Shown here: positions 12,201-23,760 of the stretch, in pieces
Layout: each line of letters starts with the position of its first letter
Position numbering within the stretch: the first letter of the stretch is position 1
Assembly: GCF_018446385.1 (NCBI RefSeq)
Contig: NC_055991.1
Coordinates: 118,215,794 to 118,279,793, forward strand
Source: Zingiber officinale
Taxonomy: Eukaryota > Streptophyta > Magnoliopsida > Zingiberales > Zingiberaceae
Length of the DNA: 64,000 nt
Reading direction: 5' to 3'
Translations under genes and position numbers: made by a program
The notes under the pieces: generated by a model
Databases searched by the model: none
What the model saw: the letters and a program-made list of their open reading frames with translations, nothing else
What the model was told of the DNA's origin: nothing

Positions 12201-12688
12201 GCAACTTTACCAAGTTGATCGAGTTCAATAACAAATGGCTCCACACCAATCCGCTTGAATAACGCCTTCACCTCCATCGAATACCTCAAATCCCCAAACA
12301 CATCAGAAATTAATAAAGTCCAGGTGCATCGACAAAGTGATTGAAACGTAATAGAGAACGGTAAGAGAACTCACGAGCACCAGGTCTTGGAGTAGACGAC
12401 GACAGGGTGTTCGGTTATGGTCTTCTTGATCGATTCCTCCAGCCGCGATCCGAAGGACGAGGACGACGAGGAGGAAGAGGACATGGATCGGACGGTAAAG
12501 GATCTGCGTCGCCCCGATGGCCCTCCCGCCTGGTAGATCGCGACTGCGGAGGCGCCGAGGGCGGTCCGAGGAGGGGAGACGAGGGAGCGGCAATGGAAGA
12601 GGGACGCATTGTGAAGGGATGACGGGACGCGGAAGACCGCGGCGGAGGCAGCTGTTCTCGCTAGGGCAAAGTGGGTCTCGGCTGCCAT
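9208..12688 (-). CDS. GRXS12: Chloroplast monothiol glutaredoxin, GRXS12 type
   Basis: Five exons: 12688-12375, 12284-12211, 11244-11170, 9945-9919 and 9281-9208. All junctions are GT...AG, phases agree, and the total is 564 nt (187 residues). Residues 1 to about 75 are rich in Ser, Ala and Arg, as in a plastid transit peptide. The glutaredoxin fold starts near SRLEESIKK (about 81). The active site WCSYS (Trp103, Cys104) is split by intron 1. [17 protein letters not shown] (about 148-164) holds the cis-Pro, the glutathione-binding glycines and the second conserved Cys162. Ser in place of the second active-site Cys separates GRXS12 from dithiol GRXC5. Family knowledge: a stromal enzyme that reduces protein-glutathione mixed disulfides using glutathione. 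The start is the only ATG upstream that gives the transit peptide. Intron 2 carries a 78-bp duplication. No damage is seen. Confidence 0.93.
11458..11598. repeat. 78-bp tandem duplication in GRXS12 intron 2
   Basis: The 63-base block at 11458-11520 recurs at 11536-11598 with one difference (catgccc against cataccc), a repeat distance of 78. Just downstream (11650-11930) is a degenerate run of gtagcacctaccat-like units of about 24-28 bp. Confidence 0.75.
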
Positions 12689-12991
12689 CGCCTCTTCGCT
12701 CCGCCGACGGTCGCGTTTGGGAGAAGGGAGAAGACAGATGACGTGGTGAAACTTCTGGAAGTTAGGATTAAATAGACCGTCATTTTAGTTCAAAATAATC
12801 ATTCGGATTTTGAGAAGTTTTAATAAATAACCCCTTCAACATTGAATTATTTACCAAATCATCCTCTGCGGTGGCAATCATACCGTGTAAATAAGGAAAA
12901 TATTTTTGATATAAAAAATTCGGTAATTTTGTGATTTAATTAATTCTTCTGTTAAATGCCACAAGAACATCGAGTTAACGCTGCTGCTTCC

Positions 12992-13637
12992 TCATCTACG
13001 ACACACGAGTCCCTGATGAATTTGATTCTTCCCGACGCGGCTCTTCTTGCCGTTGCTTAGAATCCTTAAGCTTTGCTTCAAGATGTCGATCTCCCGGTCT
13101 CGTCTCGAAGCCTCCCGCTCCATTGCCTCGACGCGCGACGTTAGCGTCCCCATCGCGTCTTCCTTTGCCTTCACCTCCCTCTGGAGTTGCTCGATCGGAC
13201 CTTGTTCCGCTCCGATGAAAGATCTCTCTGTCATAAGTAGTTTCTTAATAAACGTCTCGTGATTTTGTTGATTCTTTTTCAAGAGAGAAAATATATAATT
13301 CGTCATCACCTTGTCGAGTCCTTTGGATGAGCTCGTCGAGCTCGGTCTTGATCGCGAGGTAGAGCAGCTTCCACTTCCCGACCACCTCCTCCCGCCGCGC
13401 CTCCTCCTCAGCCGCCGCCTCGTCGCCGCCTCCCCTGGACGGCGCGGCCTCCTTCAGCCACCCTGTCTCCTCCCCTCTCTCCCGCCGCTCCGCCTCCCAC
13501 GCCTCGGCCCTCGACGCCGCGGCGCTGCGCGCCTCCCTCAGCTCCTCCTCCAGCGCCGCTACCTTCGCCCGCAGTTGCTCCCGCTCCTCCGCCAGCCGCC
13601 GGCCATCCCTCCTCCCGCCGCTGAGTGCACTTCCCAT
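12992..13637 (-). CDS. Small coiled-coil protein, function unknown
   Basis: Two exons: 13637-13310 and 13227-12992, intron GT...AG (13309-13228), total 564 nt (187 residues). The ATG chosen gives MGSALSGGRR; the frame extends a few codons further up but without another ATG. Residues 15-70 (LAEEREQLRAKVAALEEELREAR and on) and about 115-165 (IEQLQREVKAKEDAMGTL...VEAMEREASRRDREIDILKQSLRIL) form two coiled coils. Between them is a Gly/Ala/Glu-rich linker and a WKLLYLAIKTELDELIQRTRQ block. No catalytic motif, signal peptide or membrane segment is seen. The first exon is extremely GC-rich. I recognise the layout as a conserved plant protein type but cannot name a function. It ends 304 bp upstream of the GRXS12 start, same strand; no functional link is implied. 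Confidence 0.78.
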
Positions 13638-16600
13638 GGGACTATTCAAACTATCATTCTCCGTCTAGTTCTCTGAGAAGGAATGGAAGAGGAGATGGAG
13701 AAGGTGACAGGGTGCATGAGATGCCGCACTCGAACTTCTTGTTGTCATATAGCGCGCAGAAATCATTAACAATCTATCTTGAAAGTGAAATATTGATGGA
13801 TGATATAATTCCTATGGTAATTCGTTCAAAAAAAAATGAGCTTGGCCCGATCTTTGAGGGAGGACAAGACGCCCATGAAACGAGAGTCAAACGCTTTGCT
13901 GCACCATTCTCATCGGTTTCTGACACCGAAATGAATAGTATTTATTACTCTCCTCCGATCACACGCCTTCCCCTGTTTTGCCCTGTTTGTGATGCGATTG
14001 CAAGCAACGGATCAGCTCAGCTCTTGCCAATTTTATTGGACAAAAATTAAAAGACGCCCTATCGAATAGAAATTTCTTAAATTATTTGATAAAACTAACT
14101 TCTTTATTTCTCAATTAAATTTTATATTTGAATATTTAAATCACGGATATATAGACATATAGTATTAATTTTATCTTTAATGGATCTTATAAAGAATATT
14201 TTATTTATTTTAATATTTAAATACTTATTTTATTTAGATATTCATCTCGACTAATTAAAATTAACCTAAGATAATAATATTATTATAGTAATTAATTATG
14301 ACAGTGGAGCGTATTCAAAAAATATATATATTAATTTTACATCAATAACTTTTATGAGTCCTTAGATTCATTTTATAATTTAACAATATAGTATCATCCA
14401 TTTCTTCATCCTCAAATAATCAAGAATAATATATTGGACAACAGATGATATCGTCCATCTTAAACGGCTCAATATATTGTTATAGCAGTTAGAAATTAAT
14501 TATTATAACTTATAATAACTATTTGCTAAATCATATTCAAACCCTAAATTGGCTGGCTGGAGGCGTTGGGATTACGAATTCTATATTTTTTTGTTACCAT
14601 GTTCAAACCCTAAACCATAAAATTCAATTCAAAAATAAAAACTTTAGATTGGGCAAACAACTTAAAGATATTTTAGATAGTTCATGTTCGATAGAGCGTT
14701 CATTTGATAATTAAAAAAAATACTTATTTAATTATGTTGGACAATCGTGGTTGAAAATAGAAGGGGATTTGTTGAATTGAAAATTATATGAAAATAATTT
14801 TAAATTTTTATATTGAAATAATCTAAGTGGATAATCTTAGGTTGTCAAATAAAGATGACTTGCTTGAATAATTTAGTTGTTTGGAAGACTAGGCTGCCTT
14901 GTATGAACGAGTTGGGTTGCCCTGTATGACTAAGCTGCCTTATATAGTTGAGCTGTCGTATAAGGCCGAATTACTGAGTAGACCAAGCTACAGAGCTGCA
15001 GAGTCCTCTGAGTGTCGAGTGTTGCCTAAATTCGAATGGGTCGGTATTCCTAGTCGGGAAAGCAATCCAAAGTACTCAAGACGTAATCCTAAGTCCGATG
15101 AATTTCTGAGTGCTCTGAAATAAAGACGTCAAGGTCTGTATTCAACATAGTTTCCTTAAAACAAATTTATCTCCCTCTAGCGATTTTACGGGATCAAGTT
15201 GAACGTTTGTTTTTCAGGATACAATGATAAAACTATACACATGACGTAGCACAGATTATTTATGATGAATTGAGAGAATACTCAAATACTATTATAGATA
15301 TGTTGAATTTTATTATTGCTATTAGGTGACATTGATATATATCTATATGATCTTTAATTCTTAAATTTATCGATTAAATATTTGAATGAAATTTTGTGTT
15401 TTTACGATAACATCGCATCTATTTATAAAGTGATATACCTAGACTTGTCAATAATATTTGAATTTGTTTTCCATAAAATCTCAATAATAGATATGTAGAT
15501 CTAACTGGCAATTATCGTGACCACATCCATGGCCCATTAATTTGTAGATCAATAATTCATGATTTAATTCAATGATTTTTTTTGTGTGTGCCCAATAAAT
15601 TATTTGCATCTTCAAATAGGACAACGATATACAATGGGTAGACATAACTATTTATAAATAAACAAAGATAAAACAAAAAAATAATATGAGTGATTTAGCA
15701 GTACTCTTATTTTGTTCCTTGTTTTTTCCCAATTAGATAAAATTAAAAGTATTTTATTTTTTATTCACTTTTGTCAACGTTTCTATAATATCTTTAGAAC
15801 CAGAGTGATTCCAATCTTAAGAAAACTCTCTAAATTTGAATTTAATTAACTTTTCAGAACTCATTAGGTTGGTTTAGTGTGAGTTTTTGGAATTTTAGGA
15901 GACCTTTTTGTTTTTATTTTTTTTAAATTTACATTTATAAACTATAAACATATATAAAATCCAAAATAATATTTGTAATTTATCAATAAATTCAGCTTTT
16001 GTAAAAATAATGAATAGTTAATAGTTGGAAAAAAAATAATTAAGAAGGATTTGTGAGAATATATTAGGAAGAAAATCAATATTATGAAGTTATTCATGTA
16101 TATTTTTTTATTTTAATAATTTATATTTATATTTTTTATAAAAAAATATAAAGGATTTTCTATTAGTATGTCTTTTTCTTTTCTATTTATAGTTATAAAT
16201 AGTATATACTTAATTATTCTGTGTTATGTTTTAATCTATTTATTATATTACCGTATTTAGTGAAGTAATTTCACGTTATTTTTGAAATATTTTTATTTAT
16301 TTATAAATTAATAAGAGATTTATTAATTAAGATAGTTATGTTTGCAAACAAACTGTTTTTCATAAACATCAAAAATCTAAAAATTATTAAATTTAATGAA
16401 TTGTTAAAACTTATTTAATTGACCTTAATAAGCTATTGTGCTGGGATGTGGAAGCAGGCTCAGTGACACGGGCAGTGCCGGCGATGGGGGTGCTCTCCGG
16501 CAGCTTCCGCTGGTGCCTTCCCTATCCACGGGTCAGAAATTTACTTTCAATACCCATCTTTTATATTTGTGTTTACAAATAGATTGAATTTTTAAATGAA

Positions 16601-16700
16601 AAAAAGGTTTTTCAGGTAAACAATAAATGAAAGAGCACCGTTATAAATAATTTTAAATATTTTTATGAAATTTAAATGTTCCTGTCAAAAATCTATGAAG
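13638..16700. other. AT-rich intergenic DNA with one GC-rich patch
   Basis: The first 400 bases are the upstream region of the coiled-coil gene. The rest is AT-rich without a conserved frame. A sharply GC-rich block at about 16441-16540 (gtgacacgggcagtgccggc, then ctctccggcagcttccgctg) stands out; it may be a captured gene fragment, but I cannot identify it. Confidence 0.5.
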
Positions 16701-17830
16701 ATGCACTGCTAATGAGGTAACCTACATACTGACCATAAGAAGACCTCGAACTAGAAAACTCCAAAGCTTCCAGCTAATCTACACATGGAGAAGGGAAAGA
16801 AAGGAGAAAACGTTAGTAGACAGACCAAAGAGGGATCCTGACACAGTCACACTGACGTTTAAATTAGTTAGAGGCTAAGTCTAAGTAACGGTAAAAACAG
16901 TAATGGTGAATAGTGAAAATATTAGAGAGCTTACATGTGCATGGAGAAGAGACTCCTTATATAGCCCCTTTGCCTTTGGCCTTAGGCATCTCATTATAAT
17001 AGTGTAACCCCTATTGTATTTTATCATATCCCCATGGCCAATTGGTACATGGTCATCCCTTTGTAGGTTTGGTGGGGATGTCTAAGTATTAGATGCAAAG
17101 ATGCAGTTCAAAGATTTTATGATAGATTACTGTATGGTATTAAATGAAATAGTGAGCTGAGGGGGTCAAACAACATGGTATTTAGTTGATATTCTTTAAT
17201 AATGGGCATGTGTCGTTGAAGAGAAAATCTTATGTACCCGTAAATGAGGAATTTACACCTAAATGGGCCTTCAAAGAGTTTTAAGCCATAATAGGCCCCA
17301 GTAACATTCTTTCAGCAAAATCGAACTTGTTGAAGTCCGTTTAGATCTAGCGTCTCTATGAATTCGACTAGAATCAAAGGTTGAGTGTTCATGAGATTAT
17401 TATGGGGAGGTAGGACTTTTAGCGGACTTAGAGTGATGTAGGACGAATTAATTATCCGATAGATCTGAGGAACTCAGGTATTGAAAGGATCTGGCATGCG
17501 TAACATCCGATTGGCTCTAAAGGGGGTTGTGTCCTCCTGAAACATCTGATCGACCAAAGCTGTATAAAGAACCTCTCGCGTGCTCATTGATAGATTGGAG
17601 AATGCTTAAACACACACATTGGTTGTTTCGTGTTCTTTGCTGATGTCTGCTAGGCTATATCTAATCGGACCTCATGGCATTACGCAAATCAGCTTTCAAA
17701 AATTAACTCGAGACCAAAAGGTCTTCTGACTTGACCCCCACGTCATCTCACTCGCTTGACTTTGATTCTCGCTCGGAGCTTACCCTACCATGTCATTAAA
17801 ATCTTATTTTGACAGTTAAATATAGTGAGA
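16700..17830 (-). repeat. Decayed LTR-like sequence (minus strand)
   Basis: On the minus strand a TATA motif (ctatataagg, around 16952-16964) lies downstream of a mixed U3-like region that begins near 17830, with text such as tcaagtcagaagacc resembling gypsy LTRs. No paired LTR, PBS or target duplication was found. Confidence 0.35.
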
Positions 17831-17999
17831 TCGAATGGGATACAATTCAGCATAGTGCGTGAAGATATAAAAAAAAAACTCTTGTCTGCCAAAATATTTT
17901 TTATTTGTTTAATTTTAATAGGTACGTTATTTAATATTTGTTACCAATTCAGCATAATGCATAAAATTTAATTAAATCTATCTCATACATTATCACTTG

Positions 18000-18100
18000 T
18001 ACTAATAGTTAGTAGTCACTCGTAATGTATCTTTTCGTATTGATTTAGGGACAAATTGATAGGGGCACTGGAGAAGCAAATCGTCTTTTGGCATATAAAA
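18000..18100 (+). repeat. Degenerate SINE fragment
   Basis: The text tagttagtagtcactcgtaa ... gacaaattgataggggcac follows the 3' half of the SINE family seen at 7435 and 23158, with many changes. Confidence 0.35.
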
Positions 18101-18269
18101 TATAATTAAATCTATTAAACTGATTTTTTATTAAATAATAAAAATTATGATTTTGTTTTTATTTTTATTAAATTGATTATGTTTTTATTAAAAAGATTTA
18201 ATATTTTTTTACAAATTAATTAATCTTTTATCAAATTTTTTTAAATTAATTTAAGTTGAATGCATAATA

Positions 18270-20530
18270 TTTCTTGAAAAAACTCTCGATTCTATATGAT
18301 ACGGTGATAAAGATAGACTCTCCAAAAATGGGTCAAAAGTGGTCAAGATCGGTTGACAGGACAGTCAAAGTCAAGAGTCGATCAACTCGCGAGGTCAGCC
18401 CTGGGAACAGGACATCACCCGACCTGACCCCATGTTCGATTGGGTCTCAAGGGAACGCTCGGATCATACGCTCGATCAGGTCGTGAGTGGCTAACCGAGC
18501 CTCAAAGCCTGATCTTATATCTTATTACATGGAAGCTAAGGGTAGTGAACAGTAAGAGTCTAGCCGAACGGACCTTCCGATCGGTCGAACTTTAGTCGAT
18601 CGGACTTACGGGCCAATCGGACACATGGTACTATGGAGACATGGTGAAGCTGGGTATAGGCCGAGTCTCTAATCACGACCCACAAAGCTGAGCCAAAGGT
18701 CCTCTCGAGCAATGGCCAATCGGCCACATGCGGGCCCCATCACTCAACGACTTTATACCCTTTTTTGGAGTCTTCTGCCGTAAAGGACAAGACATGCTGC
18801 AGGCAAAATGTGTCTTTGAAGCTTCCAGCTATCGAAATACAGAGACATGCTTGTCTGTTTTAGGAAAGGTGTTAGAGACGCTCTTTGATGCGTCTTTTCT
18901 TAGGAAGGCTTTTGAAAACGTGTAAAGCTTTGAGATGCGTGCATAACGCAACATTGACAGTATAAAAGGGGTTGTAAAGACCCAATTTTGATTATGGAGA
19001 TGGACACTAGTGGATACTATGCTATGTTGTAATGGTATAGTGACCATTCATCTAGCCATGATCTTTCATCTAGTCATGACCCTTCACCTAGACTCTTAAT
19101 GGATGACTCTCCACCTAGTATGACCTTTCATCTAGCCATGACCTTTCACCTAGCCTCTTCATGGATGACCCTCAATCTAGCTATCTCTTCATATGCCGTG
19201 GCCACCCCTTTCATGACTATAAATAGCCAATGCATTATCTTCTAAAGGCACATTCAAATTCTTTGATCAACACTTTATGAAATTTGTCCAAACCTCAACT
19301 GCATGTTGTGCAAGTTTCTGCCTAAGTTTTGATCAACACGTGTAAATTCAAGTCCCATCAAATTTCTGTCCAAAATCGAAGAAGTTTCTGACTAGATAAG
19401 TGGGCTTTTCATTTTTTTATTATAGCTTTGTACGATCTATGTTTTTTTTTCATTATTGATCATTTTATACTGCTCATTTTATTTTTCTAAATTCCAAGAT
19501 GCACTGTTATACTCAAGTTAGATATGGTAAAAGGGAATTTCCGAAAACATGCTAAAATATGACAAGTTATGGTCATGATGCGGTGGGTAATAATAACAGA
19601 TATATGACATCATCCCTTAGAGGAATTATATATAGGGGATTGATCAGTAATACCATGGAAAACAAGATAATTAACAGTGATATAAATCTAACGAAGTTGG
19701 ATTTTCGACAAATGGCTAGTGCCCCTTCGAAACTACCTAACTAGTAAAAATAACGATCCCTTCATCATGACGCATGTCATGTTCTACTGAATTCCATTGT
19801 TTAGACCTCCGAAATTGTGTTTTTGCCATTTCGGGAAGGTTTCCGATTGCCTATACATTCTTGTAGGAAAGTCAAAATCTGATTTCGTTATTACTTAAGC
19901 AGTTATCTTTAAACTATCATGAACCATTTCTCTTATCCAATTTTAGAAAATAATCGACAGACCCGTCCGGAACAACTGTAACCCCAACTACGCCAACCAC
20001 AACAACAATGAAGATGCAAACCCTCCCCCAGGAGTTAGCCTCAACCGAGAAGATGCAAACCACCCTGCAAGGCTTACCGACCCCAAGTGTTAATTAGAAT
20101 GCCAATTCGCCACCAGAAGCCCAACCGCGTGGCATTAAGTACCACTATGAGGCTCTTCGGAAGAACAGAGCCCCAACGTTTGATGGCAACCCCGACCCAG
20201 AAGTTAGTCAAAATCGGCTCAAGAATATCGAGACTCGGCTTCGACTACTGGAAATCCCGAAGGTGTTTTTGGTGGACATCGTGACACCCTTCCTAGAAGA
20301 TAAGCCACGCAAGTGGTGGGAAATCGTTTCACCAACAATGACTGAAGCCAGACCAGTGACATGACAACAATTTAAAGAGATATTCTTGAAGCAGTATTAT
20401 CCGATTGAGTTCAGGTTACAGAAGTCGAGTGAATTTGAAAACTTTACTCAGGCTCCAGGTATGTCTGTAGTGGAGTACATTTCAAAGTTCAACTCGCTCG
20501 GGACCTATGCCCCAACATCATGGTAGATGA
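18270..20530 (+). mobile_element. Ty3/gypsy remnant: LTR-like part and gag, cut by a younger LTR
   Basis: About 18300-19540 looks like a LTR, with a TATA motif (gtataaaagg, 18960-18969) and short degenerate repeats of the type catgacctttcacctag (19060-19190). A gypsy-type gag pseudogene (20131-20530) follows and stops abruptly where another LTR begins. The middle (19540-20100) has no readable protein. Confidence 0.5.
20131..20530 (+). pseudogene. Ty3/gypsy Gag fragment (pseudogene)
   Basis: One frame reads YYEALRKNRAPTFDGNPDPE, later LEDKPRKWWEIV, QQFKEIFLKQYYP and MSVVEYISKFNSLGTYAP: the Retrotrans_gag type of plant gypsy elements. A TGA interrupts it at the residue before QQFKEIF, and the frame slips just after TYAP. 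It ends at 20530 against the start of the next LTR, so its C-terminal part is lost. Confidence 0.75.
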
Positions 20531-21060
20531 TGTTGGTGCGGTTAGCACTAACGGTCTAACTCAAGTTTTGATGAATGACAAAATAGGTTATGTTAGTTTC
20601 ATTGTTATCTAACACTCTGACCGAGTGTGCAGGAGAAGCCCAGACAGGTCGACGGGCTGACCTGATGTCTGACACGAAGCCCAGCTAGTTCGACGGACCG
20701 ACCGGATAGCTGGCACGAAGTCCAAACGGGTCGATGGGCTGACCGAGCGTTTGGCACGAAGTCCAGCTAGGTCGACGGACTGATTGGATAGCTGGCACGA
20801 AGTCCAGACGGGTCGAAGGGTTGACCGGACGTCTGGCAGATAAGTGAAGGTAAGTCACTAGAGGGGAGTGACTGTGAGGACGCGTTCCCGGGAAGGGAAC
20901 ATTAGGCGTCGATATGACTTAGATCCATTTCGGACATCTAAGTCGAGATCGTGACTAGATTCTGGTCTTGAGGAGACGAAATCTAATTACTATCCTGTTT
21001 TGATCATAAACTGCACTAATACTCTGTTTTGCAAGATATTTTGCATTTATACTAAATATC
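20531..21060 (+). repeat. LTR 5' part with a 41-bp hairpin array
   Basis: Starts TGTTGGTGCGGTTAGC at 20531, inside the gag fragment. Five units spaced 40-41 bp lie at 20641-20836. Each has 6-7 bp arms that pair with their own partner (cagaca/tgtctg, ccagcta/tagctgg, ccaaacg/cgtttgg, ccagcta/tagctgg, ccagacg/cgtctgg) around a GGTC...GACC-like core. The 3' end is not clear: similarity to LTR text fades near 21060 and no paired copy is in the window. Confidence 0.6.
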
Positions 21061-21064
21061 AAGA

Positions 21065-21735
21065 TTTACTATCCTGGTATGGGCCTACAGGTCAAGATTT
21101 ATAGGTACGAAGACCCAGTCTAAGGTTAACATACCAGAGCGAATAGACACTACACGACAATCAAGCCAGAGAATCGTAACAACCCGTCAGAGAATAATCA
21201 CCACATGTTAGGGAATATGCTAACGGTCTATGGCTTGTTGCCCCCTGATCGTTCCTCAGATCTATAGGAAGATGCTACGTGTCATTCATCGGCAGACAAA
21301 TCCTGACACCCGACATTCCCTGACACTCGTCAGACTCCAGAAGCACCCACTGCCATATAAAAAGGGAGGATTTGTCTCTACGCAGGTACGCTCACTCGTC
21401 TTTTCGTACTCGTCTTTTACTTTTCATCCTTTTACTGTGTTTCTGGGGAAAAAATACCCGACTTGAGCGTCGGAGGGCCTGCCTCGGGGACTTTTTCCCT
21501 GGTTCTTGGTTTCTAACGTGAGGGCGGTTTGTCTGAGTGTGTGTAGAACCCTCGCCTCGTCGCTCTCGTCATCACCCCCCGTCATCCACCCATGGGAACC
21601 TTTCCAGGGGGTACTGGATCAACCAGGCGTCTCAACGACTTTTCGTCAACACCAGTGACAGCGCAACCAGCCTCTGTCCGACTCAGCTTCCGGACGAGAT
21701 CAATCGAGTACATTTCCTGCTAACATGAAGAACCC
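21065..21735 (+). repeat. 3' part of a gypsy Tat-type LTR
   Basis: Contains acttgagcgtcggagggc (21461-21479) and ends near gactcagcttccggacgaga then tcaa, closely like the LTR ends at 37305-37333 and 55085-55103. No Tat-type PBS follows. Probably a truncated or solo LTR piece. Confidence 0.5.
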
Positions 21736-22535
21736 TCAGGTTACACTTGTTTAACTACATTTTATGTTATAGTGTTTAGTGTTATGAACTGGACTCTATG
21801 ATTGGTTAATTTAGTTGCATATGTATTTTGCATATTCTTGAGTCGTACAGATAACTTAATTCTTTTCCATTTTATGTACTTCCCTTTTTTCCTAATGCTA
21901 GGGCAGTAGGGTACCTTGGTTTTGATTGCAATCTGGAATATCATTTGGGAGGAAATGAAGATTATTTGATCCATGTATAAATTGATTTTATTATAATAGA
22001 TTAAAAGAGTTTAAATCAATTTAGTATCCTTATGTTTTATAATTTTCTTAGATCTCATTCTATTTCTCTCTCGAGAAATGTGTAATTTAATGATTTGTCC
22101 ACCCTCACTTACTAGGAGTGACTTAGGAGATTGGTAGCACTTGTCTAGCAAGTATCTATTGATTTTTTTTTTCATCTTATGATTTTTTTTTTTGGTGAGA
22201 TACAAGAACTTTCTTATTGGTTTACTCTAAAAAAATCTTGGCTTTTAGTTGTTTATTAATTATGTTCAGATGGATTTTTTTGACTAGTAAATGAAATAAA
22301 TAGATTAACTAAGTTTTCATGTCATTTGGCTAGTTAGATTAATATACTTGTGTCTTTAATTGCACGAATAAGGTCTCAACTCCTAAATAATTGAATTGTT
22401 GTATTTTTTGTTTATAAACTTGCAAGATATTCGTGTAAGGTATTATATAAGTGGATTTCGAATTGAAGAAAAATTCTCCATATCAGATTTTATTATTCTT
22501 TGTTTATTGCTTATTGTTCATAATTATCTATCATC
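21736..22535. other. AT-rich spacer, nothing recognised
   Basis: No conserved coding frame or repeat end was recognised between the LTR fragment and the hAT pseudogene. Confidence 0.5.
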
Positions 22536-23135
22536 ATGAAACAACTTTCTGGATATCAAAAAAGACAAAAAAAGAAAAAAGAAGAGGAGAAAACTCAAAG
22601 CTTAAGAGGTTCATTGAATAAATATTTTAGTAAAGAATCACATAACATAATGGAAAGCTTAGTTTAGATTTTAAGTAACGAATCAAATGTAAATGAAGAT
22701 TTTGTTAAAAATAATATTGAAGAAAATGAAGAATTTATGAAAAATGAAAGTGATGAGAATGAGAAATTTGTAGAAAGTGAGAATGAAGAGAATACAAATC
22801 TTAATGATTTGGATGAAACTGAAATTGATAAAATTAAAGATATTGAAAATTGTTGTGATGATGAATATACAAACAAATATCACTATTCGATACCTAGATA
22901 TGATATGAACATATTTAATCCAAGAATTTAGGATAATTTTGATAAAAAAATGAAATATTTATTTATGGAAAGAGGTTTAAAAGAGAAAATATTCTCAAAT
23001 TCTCTTTAGATAAAGAAGCTCAATATTTTTTTTATACTTACTATATTAAATGTTATCAAATTGTGAGGCTCATGACAAATAAAGATGATGTATAATTCCA
23101 TGCGTCCTTATTTCATTGTATGCTTCTATTCTTAT
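22536..23135 (+). pseudogene. hAT-superfamily transposase N-terminal fragment (TTF-finger type)
   Basis: From the ATG at 22536 the frame reads MKQLSGYQKRQKKKKEEE, then an acidic Asn/Glu-rich stretch, then IPRYDMNIFNPRI, stop, DNFDKKMKYLFMERG and a short AQYFFYTYY segment. This order (KLSGYQKRK start, acidic linker, I-DP--W-N block, ER/KGP block) is that of plant hAT transposases with an N-terminal TTF zinc finger and DUF4371 body. In-frame stops after residue 43, at the expected Trp in the IFNPRI block, and later show it is dead. The catalytic and dimerisation regions are missing; a SINE lies directly downstream. Confidence 0.65.
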
Positions 23136-23157
23136 GAGTGGAAGAATCTGTATTTAT

Positions 23158-23370
23158 TGTGGTAAAAGATGAATATGTTCGTTCTCAGTATTCTTATCAA
23201 TCCGTCCTAAGGTCAGGACCAACACGAAGGAGGTAAATCACAGGTGACCATTAGCCTTTCGAATAATGACTAGCACATAAGGGAGATATTTATCTTGACT
23301 TTATCAAGATTAGAACCTTAGACCTCATGATGATAATATTCTATGTGTTAATCACTAGATCCATCCGAAT
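23158..23370 (-). repeat. tRNA-derived SINE with degenerate target duplication
   Basis: Minus-strand copy of 213 bp. At its 5' end (near 23370) it reads ggatggatctagtgattaac, an A-box-like tRNA start, then aggttctaatcttg as a B box. It continues to gaacatattcatcttttacc at the 3' end. Flanks 23136-23157 and 23371-23392 match at 18 of 22 bases, a decayed target duplication. Same family as 7435, 18000 and 23530. Confidence 0.75.
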
Positions 23371-23529
23371 GAATGGAAGAACATGCATTTATATACAAAG
23401 GATGGATTGTGATGTCAACGAATTATTTTTTTGAGTGAATCATATGATATTTTTTTGGAACTATTTAACTTGTAACTAAATGTGGTATTCGAGGCAGTTG
23501 CTTTCCCCAAGGCAAGATGTCATAAATAT

Positions 23530-23744
23530 TATGACAAAAGGTGAAACGTTCGTCCTCAGTGTTTTTGTTGTGCTCGACTCAAGATCATCACGAGGAAAGT
23601 AAATCGTAGCATCCGAGCGAGTATGTGACGGACAAGGTATAATACGGGGATAGGAGATTTATTCCTCAGCTGCTCCGAGGATCGATCTTGCGATCTCATT
23701 GTGACAACATCCGCCATATACTAACTCGGATCACCCGCGGGTCC
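23530..23744 (-). repeat. tRNA-derived SINE with 16-bp target duplication
   Basis: Minus-strand copy of 215 bp with an A-box-like gagttagtatatggcgg and a B-box-like agatcgatcctc near its 5' end, and gaggacgaacgtttcacc at its 3' end. Flanks aagatgtcataaatat (23514-23529) and aagatgccataaatat (23745-23760) differ at one base. Confidence 0.78.
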
Positions 23745-23760
23745 AAGATGCCATAAATAT

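Noticed and set aside
12407-12741. Plus-strand GC-rich frames opposite GRXS12 exon 1
   Set aside because: Shadow frames in a GC-rich exon; the minus strand has the glutaredoxin and proper splicing.
13311-13676. Plus-strand Leu/Pro/Arg-rich frame opposite the coiled-coil gene
   Set aside because: Shadow of the minus-strand coiled coil; composition only.
22664-22883. Minus-strand Phe/Ser-rich frames
   Set aside because: Reverse complement of the acidic linker of the hAT pseudogene.
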